Source of the DNA: Closterium sp. Naga37s-1
Lineage: Eukaryota > Streptophyta > Zygnematophyceae > Desmidiales > Closteriaceae
NCBI GenBank assembly: GCA_947471745.1
Contig: CANJKZ010000010.1
Location: 4,521,001-4,585,000 of the forward strand
Reading direction: 5' to 3'
DNA: 64,000 nucleotides
Numbering within the stretch: position 1 is the stretch's first letter; every line of letters begins with the position of its first letter. The translations under genes were made by a program, and so were the position numbers. The notes beneath the pieces are model-generated. The model saw only the letters and a list, made by a program, of their open reading frames with translations. It was not told the origin of the DNA and ran no database searches. Below, in pieces: positions 11,201-20,527 of this stretch.

Positions 11201-12449
11201 TGCAGATCGCCACACGCTGTCGGCCAGGGGTGAAGGTGTCAACACCCGCATCCTGGAGGATAGCGTTGCTCACCAAGTTCGTAGAGAACGAGGGGAGGTG
11301 GAGACCAGACAGCTCACCAGACGGGACCGCCAGACAAGGAAGCACAGTGGAAGACCGTGCAAGCACTGGGCCCCCAGAGGGGTCAGCCAGTGAGACAGGA
11401 ACAGGTGCAGGATGGGGAGTGACTGTGGTACTATCGCGAAAGAAACAGCGGGAAGCACCAGAGTCAAGTGTAAAGGTGTGCAAGGCCTGTGCAGGCGCAG
11501 TACCAAGGGGAGCAGACTCACAGGCACCTAGTGCTGCAGGGGCTATACCAGGGGCTATACCAGGATCCGGCGGCACACACAAGTAGCAGTCACCCTCAGC
11601 ACTAACAGACAATGCATACATAGCAGCTAGAATAGTCTCATAGTCAAGATCAAAGATTGGTACATCACGCCTAAGCAAGGCTGCCCAGTTGGGGAACTCA
11701 GTAGCATCAGGAAACTTGGCGCGCCAGGCGTCGCTAAGTCGAGCGAAGCAGCGCTGCTCAGTGTGAAACCCTGTGCACTGGCGATTAGCGCGGGGACCTG
11801 TGCGGATGATATAGGGGCAGCGACCAGGACCCCCAGAAGCCCCACGCCCGGCATACCAGTCAAGAAGCTGCTGGGAAGTGGGGGTCTGGCGCTGACGCTG
11901 CTGCTGCTGCTGCTGCTGCTGCTGCGGCTGCTGCTGGCCCTGACCACCACTGCCACCACCGCTCCCTCCTCCCCCACCACCGCTGCTGCCCCCTCCACCG
12001 CCCCCAGTGCCTCCGCCGCCCCCACCACCACCTCCACCCCCTCCACCCCCACGACCACCCCCACCACCTCCACCGCCCCCGCCGCCTGCACCACCGCCAC
12101 CTCCACCGCCGCCCCCACCTGCCCTGCCACCCTTGCCGCCCCTGCCGCTGCGACGCTTCCCACTAGGAGCGGAAGCAGCCCCGACCTCCTCAGCACCAAG
12201 GTAGTCGTGAGCAGCAGCTGCGGAGGCGTAGGAGGGGTTGAGAGGGGAGGGGGAGCACCCCTCAAAGAGGGGAGAGCGAGGAGTACCACGAGCAGCACCT
12301 ACAGCGAGGATGTTCTTCTCTGCTGCAAGGAGGTGCTTCTCGAAGTCGTCGACAGTGAGAGTGGGGGGGTCTAGTGCTAGGAAGTGGTCCCTGACTGAGC
12401 TAAGAGTGTCAGGGAGGCGCGTAACGAGGAAATAGAGAGTGAAGTACAT
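8289..12449 (-). pseudogene. Copia gag-protease-integrase polyprotein, frameshifted at the end
   Basis: In order: the rest of gag; a Gly-rich low-complexity stretch (about 11960-12140) where a zinc knuckle is expected; an atypical C-x13-C-x3-H-x4-C cluster (CPYIIRTGPRANRQC...); the aspartic protease site LDSGASRCFF; an integrase zinc finger (HHRLGHPS...CIPC); and a DDE core with Asp in LVVDDYTRY, Asp in LHSDRGGEF and Glu in NGVAERR. A long Pro/Gly/Ala-rich linker with [16 protein letters not shown] repeats follows (about 9130-9600). The frame ends in GMWISG-stop where relatives read GMWIF, so one base is missing near 8288; the RT frame then begins. Confidence 0.85.
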
Positions 12450-12451
12450 CG

Positions 12452-12922
12452 GGGGGCGGGGTTTGCGGCGCAGAACTCGGCTGAGAGGGCGGCACGAAAG
12501 CGAGTGTCAGTAGCGCGGAGGTGATAAATGAGGTCCTCAGCAGTGGTGAACGAGGAAAGGTCGGGGAACAGGTAGGGTAGCATGAGCCGACCTATGGCTG
12601 CAGTGGCCGGGGAGGAGTAGCGCGCAACTACAGCGTCATACAGTGTCTTAGCAGTTTTGTGCTGGCTGAAATGCGCGCGCTCAGTGATCGGTAGATGGTT
12701 CCTAATAGCTAGGCGTGCAGCAGCATCGCGAGTCTGCCACTGCGAGCGTTCGAGAGCAGGAGCATCAGCAGCAGGAGCAACGGCAGTGCCAGACACGTAA
12801 TCGAACAGTGAAACGCCCTCTTTGGCATCGGTCAGAAGGAACAGTTGCAGGTCGTCTAGCCACACAGTGAACTCTATGGGGCGACCGTCAGGTTCGAACG
12901 CGAGAACATTAGGCATCGTCAT
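12452..12922 (-). pseudogene. Copia gag, N-terminal part
   Basis: Capsid-type domain starting at MTMPNVLAFEPDGRPIEF (ATG at 12922), with WLDDLQLFLL, RDAAARLAIRNHLP and the family feature SQHKTAKTLYDAVVARYSS. The ORF would start at 13105, but that upstream part is Cys/Leu-rich repeat translation and unlikely to be protein. A one-base shift in the run of six G at 12451-12456 separates it from the downstream frame, which resumes MYFTLYFLVTRLPDTL at 12449. Confidence 0.75.
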
Positions 12923-13532
12923 AACAGCAGTAGGCAAAGGCAGCAGAAAGCAGGCAGGCAGTAGACACGAGGCAGGAGGCAGTAGACAGCAGGCTAAGAC
13001 AGAGGCAGTAGGCAGTAGGCAGTACAGGCAACGTGCAGGGCAGAAGCTTGCTGCACCCGAGCTCCTAAGGTGGGGCTCTAGACAGTGGCAGGCCGTACAG
13101 TTCAAAGGCAGCGGGCTCGACAGCAGTGAGCCTCACAGGCAAGTACACGAGTAGGGCGCGCGTGGCTGCTGGCTGCGTGCGGCTAAGGGCCGCGCGTGGC
13201 TCTCTGCTGCGCGTGGCTACGTGCTGCGCGCGGCTCCTGGCTGCACGTGGCGACGGGCAGCGCGCGCGGCTGCGGTTTGCGTGCGGCGACGGGCCTAAGC
13301 AGGCTGCGCGCGGGCGGCGTAAGGGGCGCGCGGGCTCTACGTGGGCTGCGTGGGCGACGCGGACCGGCGCGCGGCTCTGCAGCAGTGGCGTGCGCTGAAA
13401 AACAGAGACGCGCGCGCTAGAAACCGAGGCGAGCGCGGGAAAAATAAGTGACGTGCGCTGCAGCCGAGGCGCGCGCGAGCAGTAGGCAAGGCAGGCAGTT
13501 AGGTGGGCCCGATTCGTAGGTCCTAGAGACCT
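12923..13532 (-). other. Copia untranslated leader
   Basis: No ORF typical of the family. The part at 13150-13470 is very GC-rich, built from irregular repeats of GCGCGTGGCT/GCTGCGCGCGG words; the part at 12930-13030 repeats GCAGTAGGCAG/GCAGGAGGCAG words. Confidence 0.6.
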
Positions 13533-13548
13533 CCTGCTCTAGTTACCA
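13533..13548 (-). promoter_or_regulatory. Copia primer binding site
   Basis: Directly inside the 5' LTR the minus strand reads TGGTAACTAGAGCAGG. This resembles the initiator-Met tRNA complement TGGTATCAGAGC with small differences, the usual primer of plant copia elements. Confidence 0.6.
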
Positions 13549-13689
13549 TGTTAAGAACCTAAGGCAAGGATGAGTGGATTAGGTGAAGGCTAGGGTACAA
13601 GACTAGGGTATCGAGAAAGTTTGTGTACCCCCTAGTGCTAACCCCCATACAACCTAGATAACCTAAACAAGCATATATATAATTTGACA
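13549..13689 (-). repeat. Copia 5' LTR
   Basis: 141 bp. On the minus strand it begins TGTCAAATTATATATATGC, giving a TATATATA box for the element promoter. Confidence 0.93.
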
Positions 13690-13694
13690 ATATG
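13690..13694. repeat. Copia target-site duplication, right
   Basis: ATATG, identical to 6830-6834. Confidence 0.9.
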
Positions 13695-13864
13695 TACCGT
13701 AAGCACGTCCCTTTGGGCAAAGGGGATATAGCATGGCGAGGCCCTCCCCGCTTCTCCCACTTTCTTCTTCTTCTTCCTTGTTTTTTTTTTTTTTTTTTTT
13801 CTTTATAAACTTCAACCATTAAACATTTCCATGTCCACAAGCAGTGCCATAATTTGCAAAGCAT
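13695..13864 (-). pseudogene. N-terminal fragment of the PAT-like RT ORF
   Basis: Displaced first part of the RT ORF. It begins with ATG at 13864, 30 nt after the gag stop, runs through a Lys/Arg-rich stretch encoded by a long A run (13779-13800 on the minus strand) and reads ISPLPKGTCLRY up to the Copia target duplication. Removing Copia joins it in frame to IYVYLRFITTSHPPG at 6829 and onward. The A run is a plausible slippage site; whether it ever served gag-pol expression is unknown. Confidence 0.75.
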
Positions 13865-13893
13865 TCACGCATTAAAGTATGCAAAGTGGTCAA

Positions 13894-15408
13894 TCAAACA
13901 ATGCGCGCGAGCTGGTTCGCTCCTTGTTCGCGCTTGGGGCACTGGGCAAAGCCATGTCCCGGTTCACTGCAAATGAAGCAACGCCCATCCCCGTCGCGAC
14001 GCCACTTGTTCCAAGAGCGTTCGCCGTTGCCCCTACCACGGTTGTTCTGGTTGTACCGCTGGGGGTAGGAGGTGGTACGATCGGGGCGACTCTTTTTCAT
14101 CGCCGCCACAATTTGAGCGGCGGATTTAACAGTCTTATCCTCCACCACCTCTCCATATTTAATCTTCAGGGCCACATTGGCCACGTCAAAACCGCGCTGG
14201 TCAGCGGTGAACAAGAACATAATCTTTTCTTCGGCCTCTTGTTCAATCTCTTTTAAATAGAGAGCCGCTTGTTCGCTCCCCTCGGAAGGTAAAACACTCA
14301 ACGCATGGCGAGCAATAATTTGAATCCTTTCAAAACCAAACATTTGAGTGCGAACGCCGTCGCTCTTAACAAGAGCCGATCGCAACTGAGGACGAGCTGG
14401 AGGGATAGGAACGAGTGCCGATGACGAGTGCGTGGGGGGAGCATGCGGAAGAGAGCGAGGGCCGTTACCTTCGTTAATCTCCTCGAAAATGCCACGGTCG
14501 CCTTCCTCCTCGTCCACGGCCGCCTCGGGAGCCTCGACATTGCGTGTTGCTGGGCGAAGGTTCTCAGGACGAGCCGGCCTCCCGTTGGCGTGGTTGCGCT
14601 GGAGCGTCGCCAAAAGCTCGGTCATTTGGTGAAGTGCGTCGACGTTGTGTACCGGGTTGTTGACGTTTCGATGCTCCATACGATCGCTCCGAGAAGGTGT
14701 AGCCCGAGTGTTCGCTGGAGTTGGAGAAGCGGGACGCTCCATAAGGCGTGTTACAGGGGCTGCAGAAAGTTGCGCCAGAATCTGGAGCAGATTCGCCTGT
14801 GCAGTAGTGTCGAGATTCTCTAAAATCGCGGCGTAATCTGGACGAGCAGCTGCGTGCGCGGTCCCGATTTCGTCCGGATTCTGCTGCGACGGGGGCCTCG
14901 AGTTTCTTCCAGGCGAAAGATTCGCCACGCGCGCTGCTGACGGTGGCGCGCGATCTCCCTGCCCCTCAGGCGCGTGCCTTTCCTGGCCTGACGCGCGCGT
15001 CTGAGGGGCCTGAGGGGCCCGAGGGGCCTGAGGGGCCCGAGGGGCCTAAGGGGCCGAAACTGCCGCGGCTACAGTGTTGGCAGCCGGATTTCCGAATCCG
15101 GGAGGCCCGTCGTGGTTGACGCGAGGTCCAGGGGCGTCATCATTACGCCCCTGGCGATTTGCTGTTCCTCCTGCAACAGTCGCGCCGGCAGGGCGGGGTC
15201 TCGATCGAGATTCCTCCTGATTGCGTTCGTCAGGGCGACTGTTACGAGCGCCAGTCGAGGCGATTGGAGCACGATCGTCGTTGTCGTTCCGGTTGGTTCC
15301 GCGAGCTGCGGCTCCAATTAAATCAAGAGCCGTAATTGCCGCGCGATGTTCATTTCGTGGCGAACGAGACCTCTCCCTTCCTGTCATCATCCCTCCGAGG
15401 CAATCCAC
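13894..15408 (-). pseudogene. Gag of PAT-like element with one internal stop
   Basis: Nucleocapsid-type protein. The C-terminus carries a CCHC knuckle, CFICSEPGHGFAQC (C-x2-C-x4-H-x4-C), preceded by an Arg/Asn/Gly-rich basic stretch (NQNNRGRGNGERSW). The N-terminal 120 codons (15408-15049) and the remainder (15045-13894) are in the same frame, separated by one TAG at 15046-15048. That stop falls in a run of CCT-CAG-GCC / CCT-CGG-GCC repeats (Ala-Pro-Gln / Ala-Pro-Arg), so it looks like CAG to TAG by a single transition. Intact length would be about 504 residues. Confidence 0.75.
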
Positions 15409-15757
15409 GCCTAGACGAGCTCCTTGTATTAATGCGAGTAGGAGGAGGCCCAGGGCCTATTTTTGGATTTTAGGTACTCTGATTTCCAGAGTAGTTTTTT
15501 TCCCAACTCTGAAATCTAGGGTTGTTCCTGCGCCTTACTCTGATTTGTCAAAGTAACCCTATACTTTCAAAAAAAAACCCAGGCACGTCAGAGTAATATT
15601 TTTCTCTACTCTGATGTTAGTTAAGTTTGGTGTACCATGACCTTAATAGGTTTTTGTTACGCCTTTTGTACTTGCATTTCCGCGTCGCCCACATTTCCCC
15701 CCTCACTGCGATGTTTCAGAGTGAGGTGTTGGCGGCACCGATAATCTGACTAAGGGC

Positions 15758-15893
15758 GTGTCCGAAGTGAAACGTCAATAGATGTCGCTGGATGTCGGTA
15801 AATGTGATCCCTCGGATCGACAGTTCCAACCGTCAGGATTTACCGACATCCCCAAACGGATGTCCACGGATGTCGACGTTTCACTTCGGACAT
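15758..15893. repeat. MITE-like hairpin element, copy 1
   Basis: Terminal arms of 17 bp are perfect inverted copies: GTCCGAAGTGAAACGTC at 15760-15776 and its reverse complement at 15875-15891. Inside, GGATGTCGGTAAA pairs with TTTACCGACATCC. About 135 bp, non-coding. Confidence 0.6.
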
Positions 15894-15906
15894 CCCCAAA
15901 GAGCGT

Positions 15907-16050
15907 GTCTGAAGTGAAATGTCGACGGATGTACAGTTTCGTCGGGGAATGCTGGCGAATCTCAACCTTCGGATTGAGCGTTCCGACCGTCAGGATTCCT
16001 CGACGTCCCTCAAAGTTTCGTCGGGAAACGTCGACGTTCGCTTCAGACAT
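15907..16050. repeat. MITE-like hairpin element, copy 2
   Basis: Related to copy 1. The left arm begins TGTCTGAAGTGAAATGTCG and the right arm ends CGTTCGCTTCAGACA, pairing imperfectly. It shares internal words (GTCAGGATT, CGGA-GTC) with copy 1 and sits immediately downstream in tandem. Confidence 0.5.
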
Positions 16051-16563
16051 AAAGAGAGAGGGGACTGGCTGGCATCGTGCGCTGGTTGGGAAAGTTGTCA
16101 AACTACGGTAGCCAATCAGTGCTCATATTGCCGCCAACACACGACAGAAATCAGGAGAATGATCTCGACGATTCGGGGAAAACCCGCTAAACGCAGGGGG
16201 AGGTGGGGAGGGGAGGGGGGCGGGGGAGGGGGGGCCGGCAGGTATTCCCTATACAGAGTAAATTTGGTCCCCGAAAAAAAAACCCAGAGGCCTCAGAGTA
16301 AACTACAGCATAACTCTGACAAATCAGAGAAATCGGAAGTCCCAAAAAAATTACCCAGCGGGTACAGAGTTACTTTCAAAAATGACTCTGATTTTCAGAG
16401 AAACAGAGTAATTTACTCTGAAAACGTGAGGCCTGAGGAGACCGTCCGTTGACAGCAGAAACGAATCCGCTCGCCATATTGTTAAGTCGAGCAGCAAAAA
16501 CGTCTTGTAGGAGGGTTGAGGGTAGATGAGATCCAGATCTAACCATAGGAGGAAGAATGTGCC

Positions 16564-16711
16564 AACTCAAATTGAGATGAGTGAAATGAGACTAGGTGGC
16601 AGGTCTGCGGACCTGCCGAAGGATAAGATGGGAATGCCTCCTTATTGCATTCCCCTTTTTTGAATCTTGTCACAATCACTAAATTTAGAAATATGTTTCA
16701 AAATTATTCAT
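16564..16711 (-). repeat. Split direct repeat A1 (5' terminus of PAT-like element)
   Basis: Direct copy of 3590-3737. Its right edge abuts LINE coding sequence resuming at 16712, which fixes this end of the element. Confidence 0.85.
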
Positions 16712-17068
16712 GTTTTGACCAGGGTGCATAATTTCAATCTTCAAGTTGGGGAAAGGCTGGCTTTTCTCAGCTCGAAGCCGAAATGTCCGTACTGTAACGA
16801 GGAGGGGTCACTCGAGCACTGTCTTTTCGGGTGCCCGAGGATTCAGCCAGTGGTGGGGGCTTTGAAAACGGCTCTCAGGATGCTCAATCCCGGGCGCACT
16901 ATCTCATCGCTGGGCGGCCTTCTTTTCGGGCGAGCGGCGTCCAGCTCAGCTTTTCCGGAAGCAACGCTTACGGCGATCACCATCCATCAGCTGTGGGTTG
17001 AGAGATGTGAAGCGACTTTTCGGGATCAGAAATTTCGGTTGAGACGGACGAGTTCTGTGGAGGATTGA
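16712..17068 (+). pseudogene. LINE ORF2 C-terminal zf-RVT fragment
   Basis: This is the displaced end of the LINE ORF2. It reads VHNFNLQVGERL and then a CCHC knuckle, CPYCNEEGSLEHCLFGC (C-x2-C-x7-H-x4-C), the zf-RVT signature at the C-terminus of plant L1 ORF2. The stop is at 17066-17068. An ORF calculation would start it earlier, at 16667, but that upstream part belongs to the terminal repeat of the inserted PAT-like element. It is followed by about 330 bp of 3' untranslated sequence. Confidence 0.75.
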
Positions 17069-17395
17069 GGCAGCTTTTCGGCTGCATCCATGGGTCTTCA
17101 TGAAACATGCGGGTGAAAAACTGCAGAAGGACAGCGCAACAGGGCGGAAGGGGACACGTGGAGGAGGGCCCAGCCAGGAGATGAGGCTTCTGGATCGAAT
17201 CAGAGACAGTAACGCAAAGAAGTGGACGTGGAAGGCGGGGTTTGCAGCCGTCTGGACACGACAGAGAAGGGGCGGCATCAGGCCCGGGCAGCTACACTGA
17301 GGCGGGTTACCACCTAGCCTCCAAGCGCAGTTACGACTGTTCTTGTTTTGTACACTTGCCTTTTCGGTGTATAATACAATTACAAAACAAAAAAG

Positions 17396-18182
17396 GACAT
17401 TGTGTAACGAAACTATTCAGCCAGAATTGCTCCATGTTGCGGGGAAAACACTGTGCCACTGAGAACCATGTTGTTGCTAGCAATGCTTCCAGCCAAAATT
17501 GCTCATGTGAGAAGGGAACAGTCTGTTCATGTGCTTTACAAATATTAGGACACATCCATTTGCAGGTATGAAGATCACACATTTGAGTCATCCATTTGCA
17601 TTCTAAAGTTGCGATAGGGATAAACAAATGGCAGTTAATAATGCGCATGAATGAACCATGATGCTAATCCTGTTGCTAAGAACAGTCGTCCTTTGGTAAA
17701 AAAGGAGATGATGAGGGACACTGCCACTGCCATTGGGAAAGAAGATGCAAGAGAACCCCCACAAACCAGGACACACAACCTGATCCAACTGAGCCCTGCA
17801 CTTCCCTCCAACCAGAATTAAACCGTGTCCATGACTTCCTGCTATAAGGTGGTTCTAAACTCCCAACTCCAAACTCTACACAGTTTCTCCAAGCCAATAG
17901 GACAAGACTTGGACTACCAGACTTCCTCCACTCATTCAACCCAACATTGCCACCAAACATTCCAGCCCATCCTCCCAGAACCACGAGGATATGCCCCATA
18001 TCTGGCTCTCGAACTGAGCAGTGCACTAAGCCAGCAATGCAACTGACTTTGCACCCAAACACTCCAGTCTCTTCACCCTTCGACGCACCCCATCCCCCCA
18101 AATCTCTCAATCCCCGTTCTTGCTTCCCCCTCTCCTTTCCCAAATTACCTTCAAGTGTTTATTCCTGGTTCCGCGACTTCAT
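17396..18182. other. Intergenic, no gene recognised
   Basis: Between the LINE tail and the MAPK stop codon. AT-richer sequence with short direct repeats (ATTTGCA-type words near 17560-17600). It includes the presumed 3' untranslated region of the MAPK gene. Confidence 0.6.
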
Positions 18183-19531
18183 CTAGCTGTTGCTGACCAC
18201 CTCGGGATGGTAGTACAGCATCTCTTGCCATACCTTTTCACGCAACGCCGCCTCCTTCAGATCCTCATCCTCAAAGTCGAACTCAAACGGCGCCGGAGCA
18301 GACGGCTCCACAGCAGGATCATGAAGCATGGACAGGTACGGATGCTCCAAAGCCTCTTCCACAGTGATACGCTTGTTCGGGTCAAACACGAGCATCCGCT
18401 CAATCAGGTTGATGGCCAGGGGGTTGGCCCTGGGGTAGAGGCGAGAGAGCGAGACTCTGGGAGTGTACGGCAACGAACGGATGTAGCTGCGAGCTTTTTG
18501 GCTGGAGATGAAATGAAGGTCGTCCTCGTCAGGCGAACCAATCAGGTTGATGATCAGCTTCAGCTGATGGATGTAATCCTTTCCAGGGAAAAGCGGCTTC
18601 CGTCCCAGAAGCTCCGCGAAGATGCAACCAACAGACCACATGTCAATGGCGAAGGTGTACTCGTCGCAGGAAAGCAGCAGCTCGGGAGCACGGTACCACC
18701 GAGTCACGACATACTCTGTCATGAAACCCTTCTCGCTTCCCGTGCGCGCGAGACCGAAATCGCAGATCTTGAGGTCACAACTGGCATTGAGGAGGAGGTT
18801 GCTGGGCTTGAGATCTCGATGCAGCACATTGGCCGTATGGACATACTTGAGTCCACGAAGAAGCTGGGAAACAAAAATAATAATATGGGAGTTGTAAAAT
18901 GGGAGCTTCTTTGTCGCCAAATCAACATTTCACATGCAAAAATAGATTTGTAATTCAGGAGCTTCTTGCTGCTTATGTCGCCAAATCATTAAGTTCGAAA
19001 CTCAAATTGCAAATGACATGCATAAAAGCAGACAGCATGACAGAAATCAATGATAAGCAAGCGACATTGAACTTCAATTAGATCAGATGCTAAAAATCAA
19101 ACAAATACCTGATAGATAAAGTATTGGCAGTGGTCGTCTGTCAGAGCCTGGGATGACCGGATAATCTGGTGAAGGTCTGTATCCATGAGCTCATACACGA
19201 CGTACACGTCATTGAAAGTGAACCTGTCCGGAGGAGGCATAATGTCCTTCACTGCAATGATGTTCTCATGGTACAGATGCCGAAGGAGCCTAATCTCACG
19301 GAGAGTGCGACGAGCATCAGTCGCATTCTCAAATGCATTGCTGATTTTCTTAATAGCCACTTTCTCCCCTGTATCCGCGTTTCTCGCTGAGCACACGACG
19401 CCATAAGCTCCCTTTCCAATGGGCTTGATCGGAGTGTACTTGGCGTCTATCTCAAACAGCGTTCGCCACAGCATGAACTGGTGCTTCCCCGGTGGACAAG
19501 TCCCCACCGGGGGTTCCACCTTTGTGGCCAT
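18183..19531 (-). CDS. Mitogen-activated protein kinase, plant group C-like (MPK1/2/7/14 type)
   Basis: Ser/Thr kinase acting at the end of MAPK cascades. Two coding exons: 19531-19109 and 18863-18183 (phase 0; GT at 19108, AG at 18864-18865), giving 367 residues, normal for the family. Motifs: P-loop [13 protein letters not shown] lysine, [11 protein letters not shown] catalytic loop, DFGLART, and the activation loop [15 protein letters not shown] with TEY. The C-terminus [12 protein letters not shown] followed by [10 protein letters not shown] is typical of group C. ATG at 19531 (MATKVEPP) is chosen over an in-frame upstream extension because MAT-x-VEPP is where group C members start. The intron holds partial copies of flanking exon sequence. 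Confidence 0.93.
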
Positions 19532-20527
19532 CTTACTGCTACTGCTTTGGCTCGCCAGTTTGTCTAGCTTTACTGAACCCCAGTGAAAAAAAATTAGTAA
19601 CCTTTGCTTCAACGAGACCGGAAGAGGAAGAAATTTGACAACTCGCCGGCAACCTCGCCGGCAATCACCAACAGATGAACAACCACAGCCAGACAACAGC
19701 CAGCTCCCAGCTAGACACGCTCAATCTAGCTGAGTTACAGAAATGTAGATAGAGCATCAAATGGACTCGGTGGAAGGTTGACAGGGTAGGGGGCGGTGGG
19801 TTGGGTACAGTAGGCGCAAGTTTGGAATGACCGGATTGATAGGGATGAGGGGAGTGTGGACATGGCGCGTAAGGTACGCGGAACTCCGAGAGCGAAATGT
19901 GGGGGTGGGAATGAAGGCCCCCACCCCCATCCAAGCAGCATCTGGCGCACTCACACTCACCTCTCAACTCAACCAACTGTTTGCGCAGGGGTGAGGACTG
20001 GGGGGGAAATATCCGCCTACGCGCGCGGGGTGTGATGTGACGGGTGGAGGGTGGGGGGGGGAACAATGGGGGCAACAAGGAACCTCACGCTCCCCACCCA
20101 CAATCTCAACGAACCCAACCACTTCATTTGCCCAGCAACCCCACCCACAAACCACACCGATTTTCGTGTGGCGGCTGAAACACGATCTTCTCCGTTTGGG
20201 GAAAACGTGACCGAATCGACGGCAACCACTCCCTGCACAAGGTTACCGAGACAGGGCGACGAGGTTTGGTCTTTCGTAGACCTAGCACAATGACGACACA
20301 GGGAAACCACACTAGTGGAATTGAAAGGTTAGCTTACTGTAGCTAAACAAACAAAGTAAATTCCAACTCAGAACAAAACCAGCCCCACACTCGGAACCCC
20401 TGATTGAACCACTTACTAAATAATCAGGTCTAGTTTTGCCAACTCATCAGGCTTCATTATTGAGACCAATTAGAGCATTTTCATATTGCTGGATCAAACA
20501 GAATGTGGGAAGGAAAAAGGGTTTTCT
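19532..20527. other. MAPK upstream region / LTD downstream region
   Basis: No coding sequence supported. Contains CCCCAC/GTGGGG-rich stretches near 19910-20120. It should carry the MAPK promoter and the LTD 3' untranslated region. Confidence 0.55.

Larger units (their letters stand above)
6835..13689 (-). mobile_element. Ty1/copia LTR retrotransposon, recently inserted but defective
   Basis: Bounded by 141-bp LTRs that start TG and end CA, flanked on both sides by the 5-bp target duplication ATATG (6830-6834 and 13690-13694). The element is read on the minus strand: 5' LTR (13549-13689), leader, gag, protease, integrase, RT remnant, RNase H, 3' LTR (6835-6975). The LTRs differ at only two positions, so insertion is recent, yet coding is broken by two frameshifts and an RT deletion. 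It sits inside the RT ORF of the PAT-like element. Confidence 0.95.
15409..16563. other. PAT-like leader with nested small inverted-repeat elements
   Basis: No coding sequence recognised. Two tandem hairpin elements lie at about 15758-15893 and 15907-16050. On both sides (about 15470-15620 and 16240-16430) the sequence is packed with copies of ACTCTGA and TCAGAGT, often back to back as short palindromes (for example near 15476-15495 and 16398-16424). This looks like a degenerate non-autonomous terminal-inverted-repeat element that itself received two MITE-like insertions. Boundaries are uncertain. Confidence 0.45.
3417..16711 (-). mobile_element. PAT-like (DIRS superfamily) tyrosine-recombinase retrotransposon
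   Basis: In element orientation (minus strand) the order is A1 repeat (16711-16564), leader, gag (15408-13894), RT-RNase H (13864-13695 continuing 6829-4833), tyrosine recombinase (4836-3796), B1 (3783-3736), A2 (3737-3590), a 127-bp spacer and B2 (3462-3417). The A1...B1-A2-B2 order is the split-direct-repeat architecture of PAT/Ngaro-type elements; DIRS-1 itself has inverted termini. No LTRs, integrase or target duplication are seen, as expected for integration by a tyrosine recombinase. Without the nested Copia the element is about 6.4 kb. No methyltransferase domain of the kind many DIRS elements carry was seen. Confidence 0.85.
1..17395 (+). mobile_element. LINE-1-like non-LTR retrotransposon, interrupted
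   Basis: Endonuclease and reverse transcriptase coding sequence lies at 94-3416. The C-terminal zinc-knuckle part of the same ORF resumes at 16712-17068, so one LINE is split by about 13.3 kb of later insertion. At the break the left side reads Arg-Asp and the right side resumes Val-Leu-Thr-Arg-Val-His-Asn in a continuous frame if the insert is removed. The 3' untranslated part ends in an A-rich tail near 17378-17394 after a CTTTTCGGTGTATAATAC-like stretch common at the ends of plant L1 elements. The 5' end was not located and may lie left of the window, so no target duplication could be checked. Confidence 0.8.

Noticed and set aside
19097-19696. Longer MAPK N-terminus starting at 19696
   Set aside because: The upstream in-frame part resembles translated 5' untranslated sequence, and group C kinases start at the MAT...EPP position.
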